Notes: generated by a model from the sequence alone, not told the origin. 64,000 nt of DNA from Nitrospirota bacterium (GCA_021826965.1 JAKAYA010000004.1:38629-102628), one strand, 5' to 3'. Counted from the stretch's first letter, positions 1 to 7,766 are shown. Numbers and translations are program-made.

Positions 1-781
1 GAAGTGGCGTCACGTTGTTCCGGGACGCAATCGTTTCGAGGATTTGGACATTCGCCTGGTTGTGGCGGAAGTTCTCTTTCTGGAAGCGCGGACTCTGGCG
101 CCGGGAATCCTCTTCCGACAGGGTATCGAGGGAAAATTTTCCGGTCAGGAGGCCCCGACTGAAAGGGCTATAGGCCACAAAGCCGATTCCCAGTTCCCGG
201 GTTGTCCCGAGGACTTCGATTTCCACGTCCCGGGTGAACAGGGAGTATTCGCTCTGGAGCGCGGCCAGGGGGTAGACCTTGTAGGCTTTCCGGATATCGT
301 CCGGCGAAGCTTCGCTCAGCCCATAGGCGCGAATTTTGCCCTCTCTTACGAGTTCGGCCATGGCGCCGGCAGATTCCTCAACCGGCGTATCGGGGTCGAT
401 CCGATGGAGATAATAAAGGTCGATCGTTTCGATGCCCAGTCTGCGAAGGCTTTCTTCGCAACTTTTCTTGATGTAATCGGGTTTTCCGTTGATACCGGAG
501 ATGCGGCCGGTTGCCGGATCGCGGAGAAACCCGCACTTCGTCGCGATGAAGAGGTCATCCCGACGATGATCCGAAATCGCCTCTCCGAGGAGTTTTTCAT
601 TTTCGCCCATGCCGTACATGTCGGCGGTGTCGAAAAACGTCATCCCTTTTTCGATCGCCAGGTGAATCGTCCGGAGAGACTCCTGCCGATCGTTCGTACC
701 GTAGAAATCGGACATACCCATCAGACCGAGGCCGATTGAGGAAACGGAAAGGCCGCTTCTGCCGAGACGGCGTTTTTGCAT
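1..781 (-). CDS. Aldo/keto reductase, C-terminus cut by window edge
   Basis: NAD(P)H-dependent oxidoreductase of the aldo/keto reductase superfamily (TIM barrel, cytoplasmic); the substrate cannot be told. About 260 residues are visible, starting MQKRRLGRSGLSVSSIGLG, the usual N-terminus. The catalytic tetrad is recognisable: Asp and Tyr in FFDTADMYGMGENE, Lys in IATKCG, His in YYLHRID. The ATG at 779-781 is preceded by AAAGGAG on the minus strand. The reading frame is open to base 1, so only the last part of the barrel is missing. It is divergent from the cobalamin genes to its right, and I see no functional link with them. Confidence 0.9.
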   Translation of the reverse strand, partial: MQKRRLGRSGLSVSSIGLGLMGMSDFYGTNDRQESLRTIHLAIEKGMTFFDTADMYGMGENEKLLGEAISDHRRDDLFIATKCGFLRDPATGRISGINGKPDYIKKSCEESLRRLGIETIDLYYLHRIDPDTPVEESAGAMAELVREGKIRAYGLSEASPDDIRKAYKVYPLAALQSEYSLFTRDVEIEVLGTTRELGIGFVAYSPFSRGLLTGKFSLDTLSEEDSRRQSPRFQKENFRHNQANVQILETIASRNNVTPL

Positions 782-878
782 CGTCCACACTCCTTTAGAT
801 GTTTCAGGGGAAACGGGAACTTTTCTGCCATCCTAGCAACAACGGGGCCGCAAGGCAATGAGGAGCGCACTGTCGATC

Positions 879-907
879 ATGGCAATTCACCGGATGTTTG
901 CTATAAT
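879..907 (+). promoter_or_regulatory. Sigma70-type promoter for the cobC-cbiA pair
   Basis: A perfect -10 TATAAT (902-907) is preceded by TGC, giving an extended -10, with ATGGCA at 879-884 as a 4/6 match to the -35 box and a 17-nt spacer. It points at the GTG at 984 and leaves a leader of about 70 nt. Confidence 0.6.
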
Positions 908-920
908 GCCGAGCATTCCA

Positions 921-944
921 TCGAAGACGTTTCGACGTCTTCGA
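921..944 (+). promoter_or_regulatory. Perfect 9-bp inverted repeat in the cobC leader
   Basis: TCGAAGACG (921-929) and CGTCTTCGA (936-944) are perfectly complementary around a 6-nt loop. The repeat lies just downstream of the -10 box, at the expected transcription start. It could be a dyad operator or a 5'-end hairpin of the transcript. No U-run follows, so it is not a terminator, and the leader is too short for a cobalamin riboswitch. Confidence 0.5.
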
Positions 945-983
945 ATTCCGGTATCGACGGAGATCGATCCACCAGGAGGGGAC

Positions 984-1643
984 GTGAAATATCTGACAGA
1001 TTCTCCTCATCCGGACCGCTTCCGGCTTTTTCTCTTGAGGCATGGCCATCTCGAAAACTCCGAACGCCATGTGATCAACGGGGCGACGGATGTTTCCCTC
1101 TCTTCGGCAGGGCAGGAGCAGATGGCGGCCTGGAAGAGGCTCTTTTCCGGGAGCCGGCTGGACGGTTTTTATTCGAGCACGCTTTCCCGTACGATCGATG
1201 GGGTCAAGATTCTTTCGGATGGGGGGGAACTTCCTGCCCGGGCCGTTTCGGGTTTTTGCGAACGGTCATTTGGAGAATGGGAAGGGAGGACGCGAGAAGA
1301 GATCGAGGTCCGAAACCCGGAAGGCTATCGGAGATGGCTGGAAATCGATCCGGACTTCGCGCCACCAATGGGAGAGAGTCTCCGAATGTTCCGGGAAAGG
1401 GTTTTGGGAACGCTTTCTGCGATCGTCGAAGAATCCATGGGGACAAACTTCCTGATGATCGGCCACAGCGGGGTGAACCGGATTCTTATTCTGAAGGCGC
1501 TGGGCCTTTCCCTGGAGCATTATTTCCGGATTTCCCAGGATTATGCCTGTCTGAACATCATCGACTTCTTTCGTTCGGGCCCTGCTGTTGTCCATCTTCT
1601 GAATGCCCCGCCTTCCTGGCCGGAGAATCCGGAAAATGTCTGA
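984..1643 (+). CDS. cobC: Histidine phosphatase, probable alpha-ribazole phosphatase
   Basis: Histidine-phosphatase-superfamily protein of 219 aa. The phosphohistidine motif LRHG lies near residue 18 and the second catalytic His is in MIGHSGVNRI. CobC dephosphorylates alpha-ribazole-5'-phosphate or adenosylcobalamin-5'-phosphate late in B12 assembly. That assignment rests on the neighbour: this gene overlaps the cbiA-type gene by 8 bp. I chose GTG at 984 because AGGAGGG (974-980) sits just upstream; earlier in-frame starts lack one. A generic phosphoglycerate-mutase-like phosphatase cannot be excluded from sequence alone. Confidence 0.78.
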   Translation: MKYLTDSPHPDRFRLFLLRHGHLENSERHVINGATDVSLSSAGQEQMAAWKRLFSGSRLDGFYSSTLSRTIDGVKILSDGGELPARAVSGFCERSFGEWEGRTREEIEVRNPEGYRRWLEIDPDFAPPMGESLRMFRERVLGTLSAIVEESMGTNFLMIGHSGVNRILILKALGLSLEHYFRISQDYACLNIIDFFRSGPAVVHLLNAPPSWPENPENV

Positions 1644-3048
1644 TCGCGCCGGGATGGTCGTTGCCGGCCTCCATTCCGGTTCGGGAAAAACACTGGTGAC
1701 CATGGCCCTCCTTCAGGGCCTCGAAAAACGGGGATATGCGGTTCGTCCTTTCAAATGCGGCCCGGATTTTATCGATCCCCGTTTTCATGAATGGATTTCG
1801 GGCCGGACAAGCGTCAATCTCGACCCCTTTTTCCTGGCGCCGGAGAAAATCCGGGTTCTTTACGACCGCATGACCGAAGGACTGTCGGGCGGGGTTGCCG
1901 AAGGAGTCATGGGATTTTATGACGGACTGGCGAGAAAGACATCGACCTACGATGTCGCCAGGACGCTGGACCTTCCGGTTCTCCTGGTCGTTTTTTCCAA
2001 AGGGATGGCGGAAACGGTCGCTTCGGTTGTTCGGGGCGTCCAGGATCATCGTCCGGATGCCCGGATCCTGGGCGTCATCGCTGCCCAGACCGGAAGCCCG
2101 AGACATGGGGAAATCCTTGCCGCAGCGCTGGAGGAGGAGGGGCTTCCTCCTCTTGTTGGAACATTGGCCCGGCAGGAGGCGTTCAGACTGCCCGAGCGTC
2201 ATCTTGGACTGGTCGATGTCCGTGAACTTGAACAATCCGGACAGCTTGCACGCCTGTCCGGTCAGATGGAACGCGCCTCGTCCGGATGGGACTGGGAAAA
2301 GATTTCTTCTTTTTTCGACAAGGTCCGTTCGAACGAGCTTTCCGGCCCGTGCGACATTCTCGTTCCGGGGACCCAGCAACGGCAAAACATTGCGGGGCGA
2401 TCGTTCCTGAGGCTCGGGGTCGCATGGGACGCCGCCTTTCGTTTCTATTATCCGGAAAACTGGTCCGAATTGGAGAAGAAAGGAATCGAGATCGTTCCCT
2501 TTTCTCCCCTGGAGGATGCCGGATTGCCCGAAGACCTGGACGGGATTTATCTGGGTGGCGGGTATCCCGAACGCTTTCCGGAGAAACTCTCGGAAAACAT
2601 TTCGTTTCTGGAGAGCGTTCGCCGATTTCATGCCGACGGCAGGTTCGTTTATGCGGAATGCGGAGGTATGCTGTATCTGACCGAAGGTCCTCTGGAGAGA
2701 CCGGAGCTTCGCTGGGCCGGTCTTTTTCCTTATCGTTTCCGGATGACCGGTCGTCTTCGCCGCCTGGGCTATGCATCGGCCGTGCCGGTTCTGGAAGAAG
2801 GATGGTTTTCGGACCCGTCTCCCATCCGGGGCCATTTTTTTCATTACAGCGAACTCGTTCCCGAATCTTCGACTGTTCCGCTGTCACCGGCATTTCTGGT
2901 CGACGGGCGACCGGAAGGCTTTCGTTCGGGACAGGCCATGGGTTCTTATCTCCATCTTTATTTTCCGTCCAGTCCCCCATTTCTCGACGAGTTTGTCCGT
3001 CGAATGCAAGGAGGGCATTTTCGCCTGCGGAGAATGTCGTTGTCCTGA
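1636..3048 (+). CDS. cbiA: Cobyrinate a,c-diamide synthase
   Basis: ATP- and glutamine-dependent amidation of the a and c carboxylates of cobyrinate in adenosylcobalamin synthesis (CobB in the aerobic nomenclature). The 470-aa protein has the family's two-domain order: an N-terminal P-loop GLHSGSGKTLVTMAL with RPFKCGPDFIDPRFH, and a C-terminal class-I-type glutaminase domain with the nucleophile Cys in YAECGGMLYL and the motif GGYPERF. Length fits the family. The ATG at 1636 overlaps the cobC stop by 8 bp, suggesting translational coupling. An upstream in-frame start at 1603 would add 11 unconserved-looking residues. Confidence 0.93.
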   Translation: MSDRAGMVVAGLHSGSGKTLVTMALLQGLEKRGYAVRPFKCGPDFIDPRFHEWISGRTSVNLDPFFLAPEKIRVLYDRMTEGLSGGVAEGVMGFYDGLARKTSTYDVARTLDLPVLLVVFSKGMAETVASVVRGVQDHRPDARILGVIAAQTGSPRHGEILAAALEEEGLPPLVGTLARQEAFRLPERHLGLVDVRELEQSGQLARLSGQMERASSGWDWEKISSFFDKVRSNELSGPCDILVPGTQQRQNIAGRSFLRLGVAWDAAFRFYYPENWSELEKKGIEIVPFSPLEDAGLPEDLDGIYLGGGYPERFPEKLSENISFLESVRRFHADGRFVYAECGGMLYLTEGPLERPELRWAGLFPYRFRMTGRLRRLGYASAVPVLEEGWFSDPSPIRGHFFHYSELVPESSTVPLSPAFLVDGRPEGFRSGQAMGSYLHLYFPSSPPFLDEFVRRMQGGHFRLRRMSLS

Positions 3049-3073
3049 TCTTTTGACCGAACTGACATGACTG

Positions 3074-3325
3074 CTCCTCACGGCTCAAGCCGGAGGCTTC
3101 TACCGGCTTACGGAGAGATTCCAGCCCGAATCTCAAAAGGATTTTTCTGGTTTCTCATTTTTTGCGTTAAGGATTTTACGGAAGGGACTTCCCATTCCAA
3201 CCCGATATCTTCCGTTGTCAATGAGCGGAACGCTCCTGAGACTTTTCATCTGCTCGAGCGGGAGTCTTTAGACTTGGATTTTTAACCGAAAGGGAATGCG
3301 CCTTATATCTCCGGCCTGGAGGCCG
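3074..3325. repeat. Hairpin-bordered remnant, possibly from an IS200/IS605 element
   Basis: The non-coding gap 3049-3389 holds two stem-loops. At 3074-3115, AAGCCGG and CCGGCTT close a 9-nt loop, with outer CTCC/GGAG arms. At 3312-3325, CGGCC and GGCCG close TGGA. Between them an open frame ends in NERNAPETFHLLERESLDLDF (stop near 3285), which has the style of the tail of a TnpB protein. This suggests a deleted IS605-like element or a small non-autonomous derivative splitting the cobalamin genes. The identification is by resemblance only. Confidence 0.35.
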
Positions 3326-3389
3326 AAGTTTTACGGCGCTATAGGATAAATTTTTATGACCGGAGTGCCAATTCCCGGAGGGAGATCCC

Positions 3390-4391
3390 ATGACGCCCAG
3401 TGTCCTGATTGTTTCGGAAAGAAATCACCTTCACCTTGAGGGGGTAAAGGTTCAGCTGGAAAAGAGAGGCGGATTCCGGAACGTGGCGGTCTTTGCATTT
3501 CCGGAAGGCCGGGAGGCGTTCGACCGCAAGCTGAACAGTCTTCTTGCCGATTCCCGCCATCTTGCGGTCGTGACCTTTGAAGAGAATCCGGCCGGGATTC
3601 TGGAGCAGTTTGACCAGTGGTACCGGGACGCCGTTTTGCCGGAAGCCGATGTGCGTCCGGTCTTCGGACTTTTGGAAACACCGTCGTTCATTCGGGCATT
3701 GTCCTCGTCCGTTCGACAGCAATTCGATCCGGAAGTGCCGCCGAACGAACCGCCGGTTCCCCAGCCGGACAAAATTGAAGAAGAAAGTTTTCGCATCATC
3801 GACGAGGTTCTTTCGGGTTACGGGTTCGAGGAGGACTGGCACAAAGTGGTCCGTCGGGCTGTTCATGCGGCAGCGGATTTTGAGGTGGCGGACCGGATGG
3901 ACCACCATGTCGAAGCCATCGACACGGCTGTTCGCGCGATCCGGGAAGGTGCGAACATCGTCGTCGATGTCCAGATGGTCGAAAGCGGCATTTCGAAACC
4001 TCTGACGAGCAAATTCAAGACAGACGTCCGCTGTTTTGTCGGGGACGAGGACGTAGCGTCACGAGCCAAGGCAGAAGGGGTTACCCGGTCGACCATCGCC
4101 ATGCGCAAGGCGGTCCCGTTCCTTTCCGGAAGCATCGTTGTGGTCGGAAACGCGCCGACGGCCCTCTTTGAAATCCTGCGCCTGATTCGAAAGGAGGGAG
4201 TCCGGCCGGCCCTCGTTGTCGGTGTTCCGGTGGGATTCGTGGGGGCGTCGGAATCGAAGGAGCTGCTTTCCCTTCAGGATGCGGTACCGTGGATCGCGAC
4301 ACATGGTCCGAAGGGCGGATCGACGGTGGCAGTGGCGATCATGAACGCTCTTTTGCGCATTGCCGACGAAGCGTCGCATCTCCGGTCGTGA
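3390..4391 (+). CDS. cobH: Precorrin-8X methylmutase with extra N-terminal domain
   Basis: Residues about 125-333 are a full CobH/CbiC precorrin-8X methylmutase, which moves the C-11 methyl group to C-12 in corrin synthesis. Family signatures are VVDVQMVESGI, GNAPTALFEIL, GVPVGFVGASESKELL and the C-terminal GPKGGSTVAVAIMNALL. The usual enzyme is about 210 aa; this one is 333 aa because of a 120-residue N-terminal part (VLIVSERNHLHLEGVKVQL...). I do not recognise that part, though its alternating strand/helix look recalls small chelatase-type domains. The start ATG follows GGAGGGAGATCCC. It lies downstream of cbiA, separated by the hairpin remnant. Confidence 0.88.
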   Translation: MTPSVLIVSERNHLHLEGVKVQLEKRGGFRNVAVFAFPEGREAFDRKLNSLLADSRHLAVVTFEENPAGILEQFDQWYRDAVLPEADVRPVFGLLETPSFIRALSSSVRQQFDPEVPPNEPPVPQPDKIEEESFRIIDEVLSGYGFEEDWHKVVRRAVHAAADFEVADRMDHHVEAIDTAVRAIREGANIVVDVQMVESGISKPLTSKFKTDVRCFVGDEDVASRAKAEGVTRSTIAMRKAVPFLSGSIVVVGNAPTALFEILRLIRKEGVRPALVVGVPVGFVGASESKELLSLQDAVPWIATHGPKGGSTVAVAIMNALLRIADEASHLRS

Positions 4392-4463
4392 TGGAGCAAA
4401 CCCGGGAGGAGGGGAGGAACCGATCCCCCTCGCGTGTCCGGATGAAAAAATGCGGAAAAAATG

Positions 4464-4676
4464 TTAGGATTCGAAAGATTGAGGGTTGACCGGTTCCAGA
4501 CTGATTTCTGGTTCAGCGACGTTCAGGCGGTTTTCGTACTCTTCGCGAAGGCGGACGATGCGCAGATGTCCGGCGGGACGGGTTCCGGGGCCCGGAAAGG
4601 GATCGTGTCCGGCCTCTTGTAGGCGGTTGTTGATTCGGTAGCCTAAGAATTGGTATTTTACGTTGCCCCATTTCAA
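4464..4676 (-). CDS. Small hypothetical protein
   Basis: This 70-aa frame starts at TTG (4676), MKWGNVKYQFLGYRINN..., and ends at TAA. I do not recognise it. It is included because its codons show the C/G-rich third positions of real genes here (runs such as CGC, GGC, AAC, ATC, GTC), unlike most shadow frames. Against it, there is no clear Shine-Dalgarno before the TTG, and the start overlaps the hairpin at 4662-4696. It is antisense to the leader of the downstream dehydrogenase. The rest of 4392-4724 holds only a weak hairpin near 4409-4431. Confidence 0.3.
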   Translation of the reverse strand: MKWGNVKYQFLGYRINNRLQEAGHDPFPGPGTRPAGHLRIVRLREEYENRLNVAEPEISLEPVNPQSFES

Positions 4677-4696
4677 TGATGAAGTGGGGGATCAAC
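4662..4696 (+). promoter_or_regulatory. Stable hairpin in the leader of the isocitrate dehydrogenase gene
   Basis: CCCCATTTCA (4666-4675) pairs with TGAAGTGGGG (4680-4689) over 10 bp with one G-U pair and a 4-nt ATGA loop. GTTG and CAAC extend it at the base. It ends about 14 nt before the GGAGGGA ribosome-binding site of the gene at 4725, so it could modulate transcript stability or initiation. Confidence 0.45.
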
Positions 4697-4724
4697 AGCA
4701 CATGAGAATGGAGGGAGTTTATTC

Positions 4725-5735
4725 ATGGCTAAACATGTTATTACGATGCTTCCCGGGGAAGGAACCGGGCCTGAGATTTGCGAAGCTGTCAGGGCGGTTA
4801 TTGACCACAGCGGCGTGGACATTACCTGGGAGTATGAAGACATCGGCCTCGATTGTCTGAAAGAGCACGGAACGCTCCTGCCCGAAAAAACCATCAAGTC
4901 CATTGCGAAGAACAAGATTGCGATCAAGGGACCCACGACCACCCCGATCGGCACCGGACACAAGAGCGCCAACGTGACCCTCCGGAAAATGTTCGATCTT
5001 TATGCCAACGTCCGCCCGGCCAAACTGATCCCCGTTTTGAAGAGACCCTGGGACAAGATCGATATCCTGAGCTTCCGGGAAAACACGGAAGATTCCTATG
5101 CGGCCATCGAACACATGGTTTCGAACGAAGTTGCACAGTGTCTGAAGGTCATCACCTGGCCCGGATCGGTCCGTATCGCCGAGTTTGCCTTCAAATGGGC
5201 AAAGGCCAACGGCCGGAAGAAAATTCAGTGCGTTCACAAGGCCAATATCATGAAGATGACCGATGGTCTTTTCCTGGAAGCCTTCCGGGAAGTGGCGAAG
5301 AAGTATCCCGAGATCGAATCCGGTGACATCATCGTCGACAACTGTTCCATGCAGCTTGTCCGCAATCCCGGCCAGTTTGACTGTCTGGTGCTTCCGAACC
5401 TTTACGGGGACATCCTTTCGGATCTGTGTGCGGGTCTGGTCGGAGGTCTCGGATTTGCCCCCGGCGCCAATATCGGTGACAACTGCGCCATCTTCGAAGC
5501 GGTGCACGGATCGGCTCCGAAATATGCCGGCATGAAGAAAGTGAATCCGTCTGCGGTCCTTCTGTCCGGTGTCATGATGCTGAAGTGGCTGGGTGAGCAC
5601 AAGGCCGCCGAACGAATCGAAAAGGGCGTCGACAAGGTTCTGGCCGAAGGCAAGCATCTGACCTACGATGCGGGTGGATCGGCTTCGACGGACGAATATG
5701 CCCAGGCCATCATTCGCGCAATGGACACGCTTTAA
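4725..5735 (+). CDS. icd: NAD(P)-dependent isocitrate dehydrogenase (IDH/IPMDH family)
   Basis: Decarboxylating dehydrogenase of the isocitrate/isopropylmalate family, 336 aa. TGHKSANVTLRKMFDLYANV matches the isocitrate-binding Ser/Asn plus DLYANVRP signature of isocitrate rather than isopropylmalate enzymes. ENTEDSYAAIEH, the catalytic Lys in CVHKANIMKMTDG, and the metal-binding Asp cluster in LYGDILSDL are present. Reaction: isocitrate to 2-oxoglutarate in the TCA cycle. Leucine-pathway or homoisocitrate activity is less likely, but family members are easily confused. A strong GGAGGGA precedes the ATG. It is co-directional, 42 bp upstream, with the IDH C-domain-like gene, which fits a shared transcript. 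Confidence 0.87.
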   Translation: MAKHVITMLPGEGTGPEICEAVRAVIDHSGVDITWEYEDIGLDCLKEHGTLLPEKTIKSIAKNKIAIKGPTTTPIGTGHKSANVTLRKMFDLYANVRPAKLIPVLKRPWDKIDILSFRENTEDSYAAIEHMVSNEVAQCLKVITWPGSVRIAEFAFKWAKANGRKKIQCVHKANIMKMTDGLFLEAFREVAKKYPEIESGDIIVDNCSMQLVRNPGQFDCLVLPNLYGDILSDLCAGLVGGLGFAPGANIGDNCAIFEAVHGSAPKYAGMKKVNPSAVLLSGVMMLKWLGEHKAAERIEKGVDKVLAEGKHLTYDAGGSASTDEYAQAIIRAMDTL

Positions 5736-5777
5736 TCAAATAGAGACCGATTGACGGTATCGGAAGGAGATTTCCTC

Positions 5778-6128
5778 ATGTCTACGATGACTGCAACTTC
5801 AGGGCGTGCGAAGCGTCCCCAGCAGCCGATCACACTGGTTGGCGTGGATGTCTATGTAATTACGGAAGACGGGATCCCGAAATTCGACGAGTATGGTCCC
5901 TTCAAGATCGAATTCATTTCCAACCGTGGGACGAAAGTATGGCCGGGTTATGTGAGTCCCGACCTGATGCTGGTCAACTGGTATCGCTGCCGCTTTACGG
6001 CGACTCGTCCGGTGACGGACAAGGATGTCGACGTGTTCGTGGGTGAACTGGGCAAGAAACATGTGTGGTCCGCTGTCCAGAAGCTCTGGAACTATGGCGA
6101 CGAAGCCGGATACAGCAAAGCTTATTGA
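5778..6128 (+). CDS. Stand-alone isocitrate-dehydrogenase C-terminal-domain-like protein
   Basis: This 116-aa protein carries VGVDVYV near residue 22, then ISNRGTKVWPG and NWYRCRF. From memory these match the extra C-terminal domain of the long Thermus/Rickettsia-type isocitrate dehydrogenases, where an NRG-KVWP stretch is followed by WRCRF. Here it is a separate gene directly behind a short IDH that lacks that domain. I infer a subunit of the dehydrogenase complex or a regulator of it. The start ATG at 5778 was chosen for GGAAGGA (5762-5768); an in-frame start at 5751 has none. A strong terminator follows. Confidence 0.72.
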   Translation: MSTMTATSGRAKRPQQPITLVGVDVYVITEDGIPKFDEYGPFKIEFISNRGTKVWPGYVSPDLMLVNWYRCRFTATRPVTDKDVDVFVGELGKKHVWSAVQKLWNYGDEAGYSKAY

Positions 6129-6161
6129 TCAAGTTCTGATCAAGTTCATTGATCAAGAGTG

Positions 6162-6189
6162 AAAAGGGGAGGGTTTCCTCCCCTTTTTT
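6162..6189 (+). terminator. Rho-independent terminator of the icd operon
   Basis: AAAAGGGGAGG and CCTCCCCTTTT form an 11-bp stem around a GTTT loop and run into T6. Just upstream, TTGATCAAG/TGATCAAGTTC units are repeated about three times (6126-6156), a minor palindromic repeat. Confidence 0.9.
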
Positions 6190-6733
6190 CATTTTCTCCC
6201 CGATAAACCCGACTTTTGCGGTTCCCTTTCAGAATGAATAAGAATCCTTCAAATATCGTGAAATTTCCTGGATTCCCAAATATATATGACGGACAGGTCA
6301 ACCCATCCTGACGCAGGAAAGGGTCGCTGCGGAGTTCCTTTGGGCATGGATCCAGTCCGTGAACTTCCCCATCCCATTCCAGAACCTTGAGGAAAATGAT
6401 GCATGCCTGAAATCTTTCTGAATTGATCAGGGCCATTCCACGAGTTCTCATGCGTTTCTTAAGGCTGTCGCTCTGGTTCAAGCTTTCGAGACGGAATGCG
6501 AAGGGTGGCGACAGAAGCCGGCTCCTCTTTCCTGTCCGATCCGACCTTTCACGATCTCCGGCACGAAGCCACAAGCCGGTTTCTCAAGAAGTGCCAGGCT
6601 TCCTTCACAGATAGCGGTCATCATCGGACACAAGTGTTGCAATGCTAAACATGATACCCACCTGAAGTCGAGTTTTGGCGGAGTGATTGAAGTAAGACCG
6701 TCCTTCTTGTAACATGAGTGAAAAGGAGAACTC
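6190..6733. other. Gene-poor stretch, probably decayed DNA
   Basis: I see no convincing gene in these 544 bases. Minus-strand frames exist (for example one of 142 aa at 6146-6574 and one of 85 aa at 6478-6735), but they have no recognisable motif, no ribosome-binding site I can defend, and mixed codon use. The stretch borders transposon debris and is best read as relic sequence. Confidence 0.5.
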
Positions 6734-7027
6734 ATGGCAGGATCTATTGAAGCGGTTCAGAAAATCCTACAAGAAACCGTTGCCCCTGGAATCAGTCGGC
6801 TCGAAATCGAACTGGCGGGGGTGAAGGCCGATATCAAGTCCCTGCAATCGGAAATCAAGCGCCTTGACGACAAGATTGACAATGGGCTTTCCCGCCTTGA
6901 CGACAAGATTGACAATGGGCTTTCCCGCTTCGATGCCAGGATGGATCACTTGGAGGACAAGCTGACGACAGCCCTTGAGATCCGGGAACGATTGGCTGCC
7001 CTGGAAGCGAAGGTGGCCGCACACTGA
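6734..7027 (+). CDS. Small coiled-coil protein with 11-residue tandem repeat
   Basis: A 97-aa hydrophilic protein, almost entirely heptad-like helix (SLQSEIKRLDDKIDNGLSRL...), predicted to form a coiled coil. Two identical RLDDKIDNGLS units stand side by side, encoded by an exact 33-bp duplication, followed by a diverged third unit RFDARMDHLED. AAAAGGAG precedes the ATG. No transmembrane segment is apparent. Function unknown; it lies between transposon relics but is itself intact. Confidence 0.65.
   Translation: MAGSIEAVQKILQETVAPGISRLEIELAGVKADIKSLQSEIKRLDDKIDNGLSRLDDKIDNGLSRFDARMDHLEDKLTTALEIRERLAALEAKVAAH
6860..6925 (+). repeat. Exact 33-bp tandem duplication
   Basis: Bases 6860-6892 and 6893-6925 are identical and in frame, adding 11 residues (one and a half helical heptads) to the coiled-coil gene. 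Perfect identity indicates a recent event or a slippage-prone copy-number site. Confidence 0.9.
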
Positions 7028-7134
7028 TCCTCTCGTCTCCCGTACGCAGAAGGAGCTGAGAAGCTGTCCTCATGAGTGGTTTCTGCTTTTCTGTCCGGGC
7101 ACCCCTTTCCCTAGAGTTTAAGGTTCCAATTTGG

Positions 7135-7766
7135 CACCTTAAAACCTTTTTTCCCATGACACCAACGCGTTCTTTTTTTCTTTCTATCCACCGCAATGAC
7201 CAGACCAGCTTTCCCCGCTTCGGATGCTCCTCGCCCTGGGCATTGATGTACCCGAGCTGGACCGGTCCGGGTGATCTCCTTCTTCCAGCGTTTTGACGTT
7301 GGGCTGAAGGCTGTATGATCCCGCCCTGGTTCTCCAGGAAGCGTTCCGATAGAAGCATGGCTTACGGCATGTCCCATCGTTCAACTCATCGGCCAGTCGT
7401 CGAAGGCTTTTGCTGGTCCATCGCGGAACGACTCGGGATCTTTCCGCGTCAAATGCTCGACCAGCGATTCGAGATCGCTCATGAGCGCGGGATCCGGGTC
7501 GGTGACTGTCTTTCGTCCGTCTTCCGGACGCCGGACCTTCCGGTTAGAAGGCACCCCGAATGGAGGACGTTCCATCAGCCCTTTCAGTCCGGCATGAATG
7601 GTGCGGCGAGACACCCCGGTCTCTTGGGAAATGGCCGTGACGCTTTCATGCCCCAGAACTTGGTGTCGGGGTACAGACAATCCGGCGCAACCGTTCTTCC
7701 TGTTTGGCGCCGGAGACATCGTCGTTCACTGCGAGAGGGGAAGTCAATCTTGTTTTTCATAAACAC
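7135..7766 (-). pseudogene. ISAzo13-family transposase remnant, frameshifted and truncated
   Basis: On the minus strand, 7719-7381 encodes ISQETGVSRRTIHAGLKGL, then RKVRRPEDGRKTVTDPDPAL and SLVEHLTRKDPES. This is the N-terminal region typical of ISAzo13 transposases (helix-turn-helix, then GGGRK-TD-DP-LL-DLE-LVE--TRGDP). After DPES the match jumps frame: MGHAVSHASIGTL, then YSLQPNVKTLEEGDHPDR, then GYINAQ and KKERVGVMGKK in other frames. At least three frameshifts are needed, and the catalytic C-terminal half is absent. Sequence before 7719 also seems to hold frameshifted N-terminal residues (DVSGAKQEERL). Dead element. Confidence 0.75.

Noticed and set aside
782..983. Possible cobalamin riboswitch upstream of cobC
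   Set aside because: The leader after the promoter is only about 75 nt and I see no conserved B12-box core; only a simple inverted repeat is present.
1558..2844. Long minus-strand frame (428 aa) opposite cbiA
   Set aside because: Lies wholly antisense to a clear enzyme and has no family motif; it is an artefact of GC-rich codons.
6146..6574. A 142-aa minus-strand frame after the icd terminator
   Set aside because: It reads through the terminator stem and has no ribosome-binding site or motif.
6860..6925. Two 33-bp identical repeats could suggest a CRISPR remnant
   Set aside because: The units are directly adjacent without spacers and in frame within a gene.
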